64,000 bases of DNA from Nageia nagi (taxonomy: Eukaryota; Pinophyta). Shown in pieces: positions 34,555 through 45,449 of this stretch (within the stretch, counting starts at the first letter, position 1; every line of letters starts with the position of its first letter). The position numbers were made by a program, and so were the translations under genes. The notes beneath the pieces are model-generated. The model was not told the origin of the DNA, did no database searches, and saw only the letters and a program-made list of their open reading frames with translations. The stretch is from the NCBI GenBank assembly GCA_050084985.1, contig JBITNC010000001.1:15128001-15192000 (forward strand). Direction: 5' to 3'.

Positions 34555-34925
34555 AAATAATTTGTTGATGATGGATCCTTTGATGGAAGCTCTTCTAATG
34601 TATAATATACTATTCCATCCAACCAACAAAATATGCAGCCCAAAGCATCAAATAGTCTACAAAAGCCCACATAAATGGAACCCAAAGATGTTCCAAGTGA
34701 TGGTGATGCATCTCTAAGAAAAAATGGTAAAGTAAGAGGTAATAGAACACGTACAAATCACCTTCCTTCTCAAATGTTAGATCATAATTTTTCAAAGAGA
34801 GTTACAAGAGGATAGGAAAAAGAGGTAGATCAAGTAATTAAGAGCTTTGAAAGTCTCCATTTGTATAGTGGTGAATTGGATGGTGAACCAAAGGGTGAAT
34901 TGGCTAGTTTTGCATTGGTAGCTAC
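34555..34925 (+). pseudogene. copia integrase-RT linker
   Basis: A low-conservation linker with stops and frame changes. It corresponds in position to the variable region between integrase and RVT_2 in copia pol. Confidence 0.6.
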
Positions 34926-35434
34926 TACTAATTTAGAGCCTTCTTGTTTTGAAGATGCTTGTATTAATGATGTTTGGATGAAGGAAATGGAAGAGGATAT
35001 GCACTCCATTGAGAAAAATGATACATAGGAGCTAGTTGAACTTCCAAAAGGGAAAAAGGTTATAGACCCTAAATGGGTCTATAAAACAAAGTTTAATGTT
35101 GATGGTACTATTGAGAGGCACAAGGCTAGGCTTGTGGCCAAAGGCTTCCCATAGAGATATAGCTTGACTATGAGGAGACCTTTTCTTTTATTGCTATACA
35201 AGAAACCATTAGAATGGTTCTCACCATTACTGCTCATAAAGGATGGAAGGTGTACCACTTGGATATCAAGAGTGCATTCTTGAATGGGTACCTTGATGAA
35301 GAAGTGTTTATTGGTCAGCACCAAGGTTTTGAACATAAAGGTAAAGAACATCATGTTTACAAGTTGAAGAAGGCTTTGTATGGCCTCAAGCAAGCCCCAT
35401 GGGATTGATACTCATAGATAGATGGGTATTTCTA
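34926..35434 (+). pseudogene. copia reverse transcriptase, N-terminal part (RVT_2)
   Basis: The frame reads VWMKEMEEDMHSIEKNDT, then [20 protein letters not shown] and RLVAKGFP, typical of RVT_2. After a frameshift, 35,214-35,408 reads VYHLDIKSAFLNGYLDEEVF and KLKKALYGLKQAP, the palm motif with the first catalytic Asp (LDIKSAFLNG). The domain is cut at 35,439 by the nested LTR element and resumes at 39,982. Confidence 0.93.
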
Positions 35435-35439
35435 GAATT
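35435..35439. repeat. target-site duplication GAATT (left)
   Basis: GAATT here and at 39,977-39,981 flank the nested element. The duplicated stretch could be read as up to 7 bases because of local sequence. The copia RT frame is restored when one copy and the insert are removed. Confidence 0.85.
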
Positions 35440-35911
35440 TATTAGAAATTATAATGCATTATTATGTAATATTTATCTTTAATGTAAATTCACTTAATGC
35501 TCAAAGTATCTTTAGATATCTTAAATCATTAAAGGAATAAATATAGAAAAATATTTAACCTTACCCTTGGGTAAAAGGCAGGTTAAAGAGTGGGTTTCAT
35601 CTTATAAATAGAGAGGTACACCCTCTTATTAGGCACTTGTAGAAGCATGGTAATGCTTATCTTGTAGAGTTGTAGGAATGCTCTTGTAGGAGATTTGTAG
35701 AAGAATTCTTGAGAATTTGTAGGAGAGTTATCTTGTGAGAAGTAATAGAATGATGGTTCAAAGTGGATGTACTCCCATAGTTGAAGGAACCATTATACAT
35801 GCTGTGTTATCTTTTTTGTGTTTGGTTATTGATTTGTTAGATGGTTGAATGTTAAATTTGTTGGAGAAGCTTCAAGATGATCTTGGTTATGGAATCCTCC
35901 AATTCCATCGA
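35440..35911 (+). mobile_element. 5' LTR of the non-coding element
   Basis: Aligns with 39,506-39,976. The outer terminus is mutated (TATTAG against TGTTGA). A TATA box TATAAATAG lies at 35,603-35,611. The segment around 35,640-35,870 is almost identical to the other copy. Confidence 0.92.
35603..35611 (+). promoter_or_regulatory. LTR TATA box
   Basis: TATAAATAG, conserved at the matching place in the 3' LTR (39,669-39,677). It is a likely Pol II core promoter of the element. Confidence 0.7.
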
Positions 35912-35912
35912 G

Positions 35913-35925
35913 TGGTATCAGAGCC
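35913..35925 (+). promoter_or_regulatory. primer-binding site, initiator tRNA-Met
   Basis: TGGTATCAGAGCC is an exact match to the complement of the plant initiator tRNA-Met 3' end used by copia elements. It starts just after the 5' LTR. Confidence 0.93.
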
Positions 35926-35999
35926 TTCCTTGTCATGATATCCTCAGATTTCTACTTGAGAATTTTGAGGTAACTCTCCTCAAAATTTAAGGTATACCT

Positions 36000-36780
36000 A
36001 TCCCCTAATATTTTTTCAATTTTATTTCAAAGCTTCAATGGGTAACCAATTTTAATTTTTTATCTTTTGAAGTTGGAATTTGATATCTATACTAACATAT
36101 TTTATGCTAAGTGTAATTGGTTGAGATATAACATTTTAATGTTTGTAACATGTTAGTTGTATTTGAAGTTAGATCTAACATGTGGATTATGGTTAGATTT
36201 TTAAGATCTTAAAAACTAGTGCTTCTAATTTATTTTTATATATTCAAATCTAATATTTCTTAATTAGTTTTTTAACACTATGCTAAGATCTTATTATTGC
36301 AACTCTAAAAAAATCTAATGTGTGATTTTTGTAATAAATCCTTTTTTTTTGCAAGAAAGTTGAAATATTTTCTATTTAAGTAATATTATTGCAAATTTTA
36401 TTTAAAAATAGAGCTTGCATTTTTTTTGTAACAATGGTTTACAAAAGCAAATTTTTTTACAATATAAAAATTGTACAATAGTGTATATTTTTTTAAACCC
36501 ATTTTTTATTATTAAAAAAGGGGTTCTTTTGGTATTTAATAGAAAATGTATTAAATAAATAAAAAAATTATTCTTTTTTTAAAAATTAAAAAATAGATTT
36601 ATATTTTTTATACCAAAAAATATAAATATTTTTTTTTATTTTGTATTTTTATTTTATAGAATTTTTTATTTAAAAAAAGGGCTTTTTATTTTGATTTTTT
36701 TTAAATATAAATTTTTTTTATATATGTTAAGTTTTTACTATATTTTTTTAATTTAAAAACAAAAAATAATTTTTCTTGCA
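36000..36780 (+). other. internal AT-rich region of the non-coding element
   Basis: Dominated by T and A runs (ttttttt, aaaaaa) with no reading frame longer than chance. Confidence 0.6.
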
Positions 36781-36794
36781 GTGTGCATGGTGCT

Positions 36795-37015
36795 GTCTAG
36801 CATCCCCTCTATGGGGTGGTGTGCTCGATGCTAGCTGGTGGCCCCCCTTAGGGTGGCACATTCGGTAGCTAGCCAGTAGCCCCCTCTATGAGGTGGTATG
36901 CTTGATGTTGGCTAATGGCCCCCCATGGGATGACATAAGTGGAAGTGGAAAATGACCCCCCCTATGGTGTGGCATGCACGATAGCAACCAACGACCGCCT
37001 TGTGGGGTGCACATG
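36795..37015. repeat. GC-rich minisatellite, about 39-bp units
   Basis: About six units of 37-39 bases, each with a gccccccy-tatgrggtgg-like start and a tgct-gatgctagctggt-like end. Unit starts lie near 36,800, 36,839, 36,877, 36,916, 36,953 and 36,992. It is strikingly GC-rich and CpG-containing against an AT-rich element. Confidence 0.85.
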
Positions 37016-38035
37016 ACCTATGCAATCGATCATCCCTCTTCATTTTTTTCTTTTATATATATAAAGAAAAAAAAAAACTTTGCAAACCCTCCTTACTCCT
37101 CCCTACATCTCATGTAAACGTCTTCTATCCCCTCCTCTAACACTTGTGTAATTTTTTTCTCTACCTCAAATTTAATGGGGGTTTGATTCCTTTTTAAATG
37201 AGTGTTGAATATTTTTTTTAGGTACTAATGAAAAAGAATGGTATCTTTTTTAAAAAGGCCAACTTTTTCAAGAAAAAGGGGCATGAGGTGCAATGCATGT
37301 TTTTTTTAGGCAATTTTTTTTTTCTAAAAAAAGAGGGCATCCTATGTAGGTTATTGAGCTAATGCTAATTGTTTTCACTCAAAAAGTAATATGGGTATTT
37401 ATTGTATTTTTTTAAAATAGTAAGTATCCTATGTATTTTTTTATGGGTAATAATTCCCCATCGTTTATTATTATTTTTTTAAATGGGACAAACAATGATT
37501 TTTCCATATGGTGGTAGGTGTTAACATCACCCTATTTTTTTCAAATTTGTAATTTTAAAAATAAAGCACTCTAGTAGAAAAATTATACCTTTAAGTATAA
37601 TTTTTTGTTGATTAATTTTTTGAGTTAAAATCAACATTAATGAGTGCAAATTAATTTTTAATCTCACTTTATAGGGCATGTGACCATTGCCAATTTTTCA
37701 CGAATAAAGCATATTTGTTATTTTTGCAATATGTGTTATAATGGCCAAATGGTCAAGTATGAACATGATTTAGGTCATTTTTGCAAAACAATTAATCACA
37801 ACCATTATTATTTATGTGCAACTTTTTGCAAGTATTGAAATTTTTTTTCCAAGATATCATTGGACTTATTTATAGCATTAATTGATAATGTCTAATACAT
37901 AACAACCCAAAATTTTGCACACTTTGCAATTTTTTAATGCAATTTTTTGTTATACATTAAATATGCACTTTGTTAAAATAAAGATTTGTTATGCATATTT
38001 TATTTATTATGGATATGCATAATGTGATGTATTTA

Positions 38036-38215
38036 GATGTGCATAGTGTTTGAAGTAGAAATTTAGGTAAAAATATCTTACAAACTTTGATATGCACTAT
38101 TCTTATTGGTTGCAATGCTATGCAAATTTGTTGTAGATGTGCATAGTGTTTGAAGTGAAAATTTAGGTAGAATTTTTTTTAAAACTATGATATGCACTAT
38201 TCATTTTTGGAAAGT
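38036..38215. repeat. two-unit direct repeat, period 100 bp
   Basis: gatgtgcatagtgtttgaag occurs at 38,036 and 38,136, followed in both by aaatttaggta and later gatatgcactattc. Confidence 0.88.
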
Positions 38216-38254
38216 TTATCCATGATGATGGATTCTTCATCACATTGCTACTTG

Positions 38255-38400
38255 TTAGAAAGTTGTAGTGGATGGAGTGGTTAAAACAGTTTGTCCTTCT
38301 CCATGACTACATTGTTAGAGTGGTTAAAAAGATTCACCCTTCTCCATGATTGCACATTGTTAGAGTGTTTAAAAACATTTTTCCTTCTTTAAAATTGCAA
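38255..38400. repeat. three-unit tandem repeat, about 48 bp
   Basis: Units contain gttagagtggttaaaa, then ttc-cccttctccatgat-tgcac. Copies lie near 38,262 (diverged), 38,310 and 38,357. Confidence 0.75.
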
Positions 38401-38469
38401 TTGTTTAATTAAATTTGAATCCATTTTTATGGATTAATGCTACCAAATAACTTCATATGCATCTTGAGT

Positions 38470-38645
38470 AGTAGCATAGTCAAGTTGGCATTTGTGGCTT
38501 ATCCTTTGCCTTGTAAATCTTAGCTTTGTGTTTGGTCAAATAGGCATTTTTTGTAGCTTAAAAAAAAATTTAATTGGTTATGTAGTCAAGTAGTTATTCC
38601 TTACAAATCTTGGCTTTGTGTTTGGTCAAGTTGGCATTTGGTGGT
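38470..38645. repeat. diverged direct repeat in the non-coding element
   Basis: ccttgtaaatcttagctttg, tgtttggtcaaataggcatt near 38,509 recurs as acaaatcttggctttg, tgtttggtcaagttggcatt near 38,604. Confidence 0.7.
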
Positions 38646-39493
38646 TTGTGACATGATTAAGATAACATGGTCACATAAGTATTTTATTGGTGAAGTTTTA
38701 ATCAAAGGGGAGAATTAAGTTATGAAAATATTATGATGTGATGAATTAGGTATCTACAAAAAGAAATATTACCTCCTTAATATTATCCACTTAAATAATT
38801 TACTTTAAAAAATATTATGTGAATAAATAATTAAGAAGACTTGTTCCCATACACCACCCACTTGTAAGGTCATTCTTGTCCATAAGGATAATGGAAAAAA
38901 TATGTCTATTGGGTCTTGGTGTGTACCTTGGATAATAGGGTGACCCAACATATGGTTTTTACTTATAAATATAGGGCTTCCCTATAAAATAATTATCTAA
39001 AACAAACAAACAAAAAAATCAAAAATCAATTTTTTTTATAATGATTGATGATAATTTTTGGTTGAGAATGCATTTATATCACTTGGTAGATTATGCATAT
39101 GATGATGTTTTGCATATATGATATTGTTGATATCATTTATGGATGATATTTATCTTATATGAGTGTATATAATGCATCTAATTGATCTTGCTTATGAATT
39201 GCTTGTAGCTTGTAGGTTTCTTCTTGAGATTGCAAGTTACTTCGAGTATTCTGGCTCATGGAGGCTCATCATGTCAACATGTTGTTGAATGAATACTCTT
39301 GTACATTGAAACCATTTATGGTTAATGATTTTATTGTAAAATCATTTGTTAAAATGGTTAAGTAGTTGAGTCATTATAGAACCATCTATATTCTATTATT
39401 TTCTCATAAGTTCTTATCTTCAATTGTATTCTTATGGAGGATAACTCTCTTACTCTTTCTCTTTGTCTTTTCAACTCTCTACCCTAATATTAC

Positions 39494-39505
39494 ATTAAGG
39501 GGGTA
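39494..39505 (+). promoter_or_regulatory. polypurine tract of the non-coding element
   Basis: attaagggggta lies directly before TGTTGAAAATT, the 3' LTR start. Confidence 0.8.
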
Positions 39506-39976
39506 TGTTGAAAATTATAATGCATTATTGTGTAATATTTCTTTTTAATATAAATTCACTTAATACTTAAAGTATCTTTAGATATCTTAAAGCATTAAGA
39601 GAATAAATATGGAAAAATATTTAACCTTACCCTTGAGTAAAAACGAGGTTAAAGAGTGGGTTTCATATTATAAATAGAGAGGTACCTGCTCTCATTAGGC
39701 ACTTGTAGAAGCATGGTAATGCTTATCTTGTAGAGTTGTAGGAATGCTCTTGTAAGAGTTTTATAGAAGAATTCTTAAGAATTTGTAGGAGAGTTATCTT
39801 GTGAGAAGTAATAGAATGATGGTTCAAAGTGGATGTACTCCCATAGTTGAAGGAACCACTATATATGGTGTGTTATCTTTTTTGTGTTTGGTTCTTGTTT
39901 TGTTATAGGGTTGAATGTTAAATTTGTTGGAGAAGCTTCAAGGTGATCTTGGTTATGGAATACTCCAATTCCATTA
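39506..39976 (+). mobile_element. 3' LTR of the non-coding element
   Basis: It starts TGTTGA and ends ...TTCCATTA before GAATT. It matches the 5' LTR including the TATA box at 39,669. Confidence 0.92.
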
Positions 39977-39981
39977 GAATT

Positions 39982-40540
39982 ATGAGTTCACAAGAAGCAA
40001 AAGTGAACCAACTCTCTACTATAAGCATGGTGTTACTAATTTTTTTTGGTTTGTCTTTATGTTGATGGTCTTATTTACATGGGTAGCAATTTTATATTAA
40101 ATGATGCTGTAAGACACTCCATGATGCAAGAATTTGAGATGAAAGATTGGTCTTATGCACTATTTTCTTAGTTTAGAGGTTTATCAAGATGATAGTCAAA
40201 TTTTTATTGCTCAAACCAAGTATGCTAATGATTTGTTATATAATTTTGGTATGGATGATTGTATAGATGTTATCAATCATATTTCTCATGGAGAACACTT
40301 AACTAAATAATATGGGGCTATTGAAGCTTATGTGCACACTTATAGAAGCTTAGTTGGGAGCCTGATCTTCCTAACAAATTCCCAACCTAATATTTGTCAT
40401 GTTGTCTCACTTGTGTCTAGGTACATGAGTGATCCTTCAAAAATCCATTTAAAGGAAGCAAAGAGAATTTTGAGATAAGTGAAAGGAACACCTAATTTTG
40501 GCATCCATTACCTCAAGAATAAAGCTTTGAAACTTGTTGG
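39982..40540 (+). pseudogene. copia reverse transcriptase, C-terminal part
   Basis: This continues the RT interrupted at 35,439: EFTRSKSEPTLYYKHG, then VCLYVDGLIYMGSN at about 40,046-40,087. The catalytic YVDD is YVDG here, so the second Asp is lost. Later blocks read YHFLSLEVYQDDSQIFIAQTKYANDLL-like and SLVGSLIFLTNSQPNI, then RYMSDPSKIHLKEAKRIL. Frames change several times. Confidence 0.9.
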
Positions 40541-40957
40541 GTATAGTGATAGTGATTGGGGTAATAACATTGATGATTGAAAGTTTACTTCTAGAAATTA
40601 TTTTATCCTTGGTTTTGGTCTTGTTACATGGTCTTCCAGGAAATAAATAATTATTGCTCTATCCTCTATTGAAATTGAATACATTATCATCACTGTTACT
40701 AGTGTACAAGCCTTTTGGATGTAAATGTACTTAAGGAGATTGGAGAAAGGAAAATTGGTACAACCATATTATTCTATGATAACCAAAGTGTCATCTATTT
40801 GGAAAAGAACCCTATACACCTTTCCAAATCCAAGCATTTTGATATGAAGTATCACTACATCCAAGATATGGTTGAAAAGAGAGTTGTTGAACTGCATTAT
40901 TGCAACACTACAAATAATTTGGCTAACTTATTCACCAAGGGTGTTATTACATGTTAG
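40541..40957 (+). pseudogene. copia RNase H
   Basis: Blocks GYSDSDWGNNIDD, RNYFILGFGLVTWSSRK and ALSSIEIEYIIIT match the Ty1 RNase H start. After a frameshift 40,715-40,957 reads ILFYDNQSVIYLEKNP, SKSKHFDMKYHYIQDMVE and TTNNLANLFTKGV, the C-terminal signature 'DNQSA...ARSKHID..YH...E....ADIFTK'. It would degrade the RNA strand during cDNA synthesis. Confidence 0.92.
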
Positions 40958-40999
40958 TTTGTAAATCTAAGAGACTACCTAAGCAACCCTCTCACATTT

Positions 41000-41010
41000 A
41001 AGGGGGAATA
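41000..41010 (+). promoter_or_regulatory. polypurine tract of the copia element
   Basis: aagggggaata directly precedes TGTTGGAG, the 3' LTR start. Confidence 0.85.
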
Positions 41011-41484
41011 TGTTGGAGTTTTTTTTATTTTGTAGATCTACCAAAAAAAAATTCAACCTTGTTTTCAAAACACCTTCATGTTTCCTAAATGCCACCACCA
41101 TCTAAGTTTCCAAAATGCTTGCACTCTTTGTGTTTTTGAAATGTCACTATGTTTATGGAGACCTATCACATTTTATTAGTATTTTTGATAGTTACAAGTA
41201 TTTATCATGTTTTCCTCTATTTTTATTAGTTGCACATTGTTGTAAGGTTTGTTACTTGTCTAGTATGATGGGAGAGTTGTCTAGAATATGAATGTAACTC
41301 CCATTTAGCTAATTTTAGTAGATTCTTAGTGGATTTTTGTAATGGTCCATAGCATTCATTTTTGGTAAAACTTATGAACTCCATGAGCTTAGATCAATTA
41401 CTCATTGAGGTCCTATAAATTGTACTTTGAATTTGCTATTTGAGATATGCTAGTGTATTTTCAATTCTTCTATATTGTTTCATA
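41011..41484 (+). mobile_element. 3' LTR of the copia element
   Basis: Pairs with 31,417-31,910 and ends ...TTTCATA followed by GGAGA (41,485-41,489). The two LTRs differ at many sites and by small indels. Confidence 0.88.
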
Positions 41485-41489
41485 GGAGA
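41485..41489. repeat. target-site duplication GGAGA (right)
   Basis: Matches 31,412-31,416. It runs into a gagagagag stretch, so the exact edge has some ambiguity. Confidence 0.75.
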
Positions 41490-41586
41490 GAGAGAGATTA
41501 AGATCTATGCCTCTCTATCTCACTTATAAGATTATTGAGTATTTTTCACTTACTTCTAATAATAATAAAAATATTATAACATTTTT

Positions 41587-41987
41587 TACTACGATGCTAC
41601 AATTATAAAAAAGGAAAATATTACAAAAATGAAATGAATATCAATTTGAAATAGGAAAATGACAATTATCTATGGAAATAATAGAGTATGCATTGATAAA
41701 TAGAACACAAAATAGTAGATAAGGATAGGATTTTATTGAATAGTAATAGAATCATAGGTTGCTTTGAGGGGGCTACCTCCTTACAACTTCCAAAAGTGAA
41801 AAGTAATGTTTAAGATACATTTCTCCACACACTTCTATCTATTTATAATAAACTAAGCCTAGCCCTAATAGTAATGCAAAATCAAGCCCCACCCTCACAA
41901 TCACAATATTATAGTTTACAATATGGGATGATAATTAAATAAAATACTAATACTAACACTAAAATATTAGGATGTGGGATTATAACA
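41587..41987 (-). mobile_element. 3' LTR of the chromovirus
   Basis: On the minus strand it begins TGTTATAATCCCACATCC just after the polypurine tract. It aligns with 47,195-47,595 at roughly 90% by eye. Confidence 0.9.
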
Positions 41988-42003
41988 TGCCACCCCTCTT
42001 GGG
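41988..42003 (-). promoter_or_regulatory. polypurine tract of the chromovirus
   Basis: The minus strand reads cccaagaggggtggca, followed by TGTTATAATCCC. Confidence 0.8.
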
Positions 42004-42004
42004 A

Positions 42005-42190
42005 TGAAGCTTTTTCCTCAAATCTTGAAGTGTGAAAACTGTTGCTGTAGCTAATGAAGTATTTCCCATGTTGCATCTTTTGGTGCCATGCCTTGCCACT
42101 ACATAAGGACTTTTGTGATGGAGTGATTACAAAGTTGTCATGAATATTGATCCAAAACTACCTTAGGTACAACTACCATTGATCCATCCT
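42005..42190 (-). pseudogene. degenerate chromodomain
   Basis: The minus strand reads PKVVLDQYS, then ITKVLM, a stop, then WQGMAPKDATWEILH and QFSHFKI. This matches the integrase-linked chromodomain pattern 'P..ILD.R......QVLVKW.G....ATWE....L...FP.F.LEDK'. It lies directly after the integrase GPY/F region. Chromodomains steer integration toward marked chromatin. Two Trp-flanking stops and changed aromatic positions suggest it is non-functional. Confidence 0.8.
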
Positions 42191-42212
42191 CTACCAACTT
42201 AGGTAATTATGT

Positions 42213-43440
42213 CTAAACCTGAACCTCTGATCCAATCATTTTCTTGAGATAAGAGACATGAAACACTAGGTGAATCTTGGAAGAATTAAGAAGCTCTAAT
42301 TTGTATACAGCTGGGCCAATGCATTGTAACACCTTGTAAGGACCATAAAACTTTGGGGCTAATTTTTGAGGGCCTTTTAGTTTTAAGGATTTTTGGTGAT
42401 AAGGTTGCAACCTTAGAAAGACCATGTCATCTACCTAGAACTCTCTTTCCACATGTTGTTGATCAGCCTATTGTTTCATATGATGTTGGGCTATCTAAAG
42501 GTTATCCTTGAGCAAATAAAGAATATCATCTTGAGTAACTAAAGTTGATTCAACTATCTTTTACTGGTACCTACAATATACAAGGTGACTGTTGGTGGAG
42601 TTTAACCATACATTACTTCATAGGGGGTCATCTTGTTGGTAAAATGATAAGATGTATTATACCACCACTCAGCCAAGGGATGATATCATACCCAATGCAC
42701 AAGTTTTACTAAATCAAAATAATGTAAATATGTTTCTAAGCATTTGTTAATAATTTCTATCTAACCATTAGTTTGTGGGTGATAGGCTAAGCTCATGTTT
42801 AGTTGGGTACCTTATAGTTTAAAAAGCTCTTACCAAAAATGACTTGTAAAAGTGAAATCATGATCACTAATAATCATCTCTAGCATGCCATGTAGTTTGA
42901 AAATTGTATCCAAGAATAATTATGCCACTATCACTGCTTTGTAGGGATGAGCTAATGAACGAAAATGAGCATATTTGGAAAACTAATCAACCACCACTAG
43001 AATAAATAATTTACCATGTGATTTAGGAAGGCCTTCAATGAAATCCATTAAGATATTGATCCATGTATAGTTAGGTATGGTAAGAGGTTGAAGGAGTCTT
43101 GGAGTACCCACTATTTCACCCTTTTATCATTGAAACACATCACAAGCTACCACAAATTGCTTGACATCCAATTTCATACCTATCCAATAGAATGACCATG
43201 GCACCTACTTATAAGTTTTCAAAAATCCATCATGTCCTGATGTAGGTGTGGAATGTAATTCAGCAAGTATTTTTTATTTACATCTTGAAGGAGATAGTAA
43301 CAAAATTTAGCCTTTGAATCTCAAAATACCATCATGCCATGTGTGGTGTGGTTTACTCATGGGGTCTTGAGTGATCTATTTTAGCAATTCTTGGGTGGAG
43401 CTATCCTCTACCCACTCTTGTTTAACTTTATCCAACCATT
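42213..43440 (-). pseudogene. chromovirus integrase
   Basis: The C-terminal part (42,425-42,213) reads VFLRLQPYHQKSL, KLAPKFYGPYKVLQCIGPAV and IHLVFHVSYLKK, the GPY/F module. Upstream, broken frames recall the core: VILVVVD-type and 'HPQTDGQTE'-type regions are reduced to scattered matches (for example ISLKAFLNHMVNYLF and YILSFYQQDD). The HHCC region would lie near 43,250-43,400. The core carries many stops, unlike the C-terminus. Confidence 0.8.
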
Positions 43441-43474
43441 TAGGAATAGGATATGAAAGAGCTTATAGTGCTAC

Positions 43475-43882
43475 TTAATCTTCAAATTTTTTGGATAAAG
43501 CATTGGCAATCACATTCTCCTTACCTTTACGATATACTATCTCATAATCATACCCTAGTAGTTTGGTCACCCATTTTTGTTGCTCAAGCATAGAAATATG
43601 TTGCTCAATGAAAAATTTCAAATTATGATGATCTATGAGGATGATGAAATGGTGACCAATTAGATATGGTCTCCAACATTGAACTGCATGAATGATGGCA
43701 AGCATTTCTTTTTCATAAGTGGATTTACCCAAATTTTTTCCAAAGAGTGCTCTACTAGTGAATGCCAAGGGATTCCCCTCTTGCATTAATACTACCTTGA
43801 TTCCTACTCCATAAGCATCACTTTCTATCATAAAGGTTTTAGAAAAATCTGGCATTACTAATACTAGGGTGGTACACATCAC
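43475..43882 (-). pseudogene. chromovirus RNase H
   Basis: The 135-codon frame reads FMIESDAYGVGIKVVLMQEG, then LAFTSRALF, STYEKEMLAIIHAVQCWRPY, DHHNLKFFIEQ, QQKWVTKLLGYDYEIVYRKG and ANALSK. These are the RT_RNaseH signatures of Ty3/gypsy pol, in order. In active copies SDAS at the start includes the first catalytic Asp, still present here as SDAY. Confidence 0.95.
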
Positions 43883-44660
43883 CTCCTAGATCTTAACAAA
43901 ATCTGCCTCAGCTTGATGGGACCATTGGAAAGCATTATATTTCAACAACATGGTTAGAGGTGCTACAATCTTGCCATAATCCTTCATAAATTTTTGATAA
44001 TAGCCTATCAACCCCAAGAATCCTCGAAGAATTTTCAAATATTTAGGAATAGACTAGTTTTACATTTTAGTAATCTTTTGTGGATCCACCTTAACTCGCT
44101 CTTCAGATATAACATGGCCTAAGTAGTTAATTTCCCTCTTATCGAATGAGCATTTTGATTTTTTTGCATATAGCTAGTGTTCCTTCAAAATTTATAAGGT
44201 TTGGTCAACATGTGCCACATTTTCTTACCATGTCTTACTATAGATCAAGATATCATCAAAGAAAACTAAAATGAACTTCTTGAGGAATGAATGAAACACC
44301 TAATTCATTAAACTTTGAAATGTGGGTGGAGCATTTGTGAGGCCAAAAGGCATGACCAAGAACTCATAATGGCCCTCATGGGTGCGAAATGCAATTTTTA
44401 GTATATCCTCCTCCTTGAGATGGATTTGGTGATACCAAGATTGTAGGTCCAACTTGGAAAAATATCTTGCCCCATGTATTTCATCCAATAATTCATTAAT
44501 GATTAGGATGGGAAATTTGTCCTTGATGGTAATTATGTTAAGGGCTTTGAAATCCACACACATATGCCATGAACCATATTTCTTATGAACCAATATAATT
44601 GAAGAAGAATATGGGCTTACGCTAGGTCAAATTACTCCTACATCCAACAATTCCTTAACT
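43883..44660 (-). pseudogene. chromovirus reverse transcriptase
   Basis: The frame 44,593-44,300 reads [71 protein letters not shown] and QSLMN. Continuing past a stop, VFFDDILIYS at about 44,263-44,240 is the catalytic YxDD-type motif, intact. Later blocks LYAKKSKCSFDKREINYLGH and GFLGLIGYYQKF complete the thumb region. Isolated stops, mostly changed CAA/CAG or TGG codons, break it. Confidence 0.95.
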
Positions 44661-44978
44661 AATTTTTCAATTTCATTTTTCTATAAATAAGGATATTGAT
44701 AAGGATGAATGTTTGGTGAGTGACTTATTGGCATCAACTGGATAGCATAATCATGTGATCACTAGGGTGGTAAGCCCATTGGTTCCTCAAAGGTACTTGA
44801 ATGCTTACTTAAGATGGGCTATAGATCCTTAGGCTCTATGATTTTAGATTTGGTGATTGATAAGGAGTATAATTGTGCTAACATCCCTTTTCTAGTTTTT
44901 TGTAGGATCTTTTCCATATGATGTGAGCTCATAATTTATACAGATCCACCCTATAATCCCCTAAAAGTATGCTCTTAT

Positions 44979-45300
44979 TCATCTATTTTTAAGGTCATCC
45001 ATGGCTCTACAAAATTCCACTATGGTGCCCAAAGTCCTTAGCCATTGTATGCCCAAAACTATATCACAACCCCCAAGTGGTAAAGCATACATGTCACTTT
45101 TCAAAGTATAGTGGTCCATGCTCAGTTTGACATTATGACATGTGCCTTTACATGCTATTTTTCCTCCATTACCAACCATAACCTCAAAATTATTTGTAGG
45201 GTGTATGTAATAGTCAACAACCTTAGCCACTTATGTATCAATGAAATTATGAGTACTTCCCAAATCTAACAATATTATGAGAGGGCACTTTTTAAAAAAC
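44979..45300 (-). pseudogene. chromovirus protease
   Basis: The minus strand reads PLIILLDLGSTHNFID, where DSGSTHNFI is usual, then a stop. An open 83-codon frame follows: VGNGGKIACKGTCHNVKLSM and ALPLGGCDIVLGIQWLRTLG. This is the retropepsin of Tekay/Reina-type chromoviruses. The catalytic Asp remains but the adjacent Ser is Leu. Confidence 0.9.
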
Positions 45301-45449
45301 CCTTTGACCTTTATAGTTTGAGGGGTGGTAATTCTTTCCAATGCATTGTAAGAGATAACTAGGGCCTCCTCATCTAGAATTTTCTCTATAGCTTCTTTGA
45401 GTGCACTCTCATATTACTCCTCACTTGGAGTATCAGCATTAAGCAAATA

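Larger units (their letters stand above)
35440..39976 (+). mobile_element. non-coding (LARD-like) LTR element nested in copia RT
   Basis: It has two LTRs of about 471 bases (35,440-35,911 and 39,506-39,976), about 92% identical by eye. A perfect initiator-Met primer-binding site TGGTATCAGAGCC lies at 35,913, a polypurine tract ends at 39,505, and GAATT target duplications flank it. The internal 3.6 kb has no gag or pol similarity in any frame. It is AT-rich with long T runs, a GC-rich minisatellite and several direct repeats. LARDs are large non-coding LTR elements moved in trans by autonomous relatives; that role is inferred. Its partner element is not in the window. Confidence 0.9.
31417..41484 (+). 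mobile_element. Ty1/copia element, split by a nested LTR element
   Basis: It has paired LTRs (31,417-31,910 and 41,011-41,484), a degenerate initiator-Met primer-binding site, a polypurine tract and GGAGA target duplications. The domain order is gag, protease, integrase, RT, RNase H, which defines Ty1/copia. A separate LTR element (35,440-39,976) interrupts the RT. Without it the copia is about 5.5 kb, close to the usual 5 kb. LTR copies differ substantially by eye, more than those of the nested element, which fits an older insertion. Confidence 0.92.

Noticed and set aside
36795-37015. CRISPR-like array
   Set aside because: Units are contiguous diverged repeats without spacers, inside a plant LTR element.
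41582-41586. TTTTT as strong evidence of a target duplication
   Set aside because: Kept only as supporting detail, since T runs are common here; the LTR pair and domain order carry the call.
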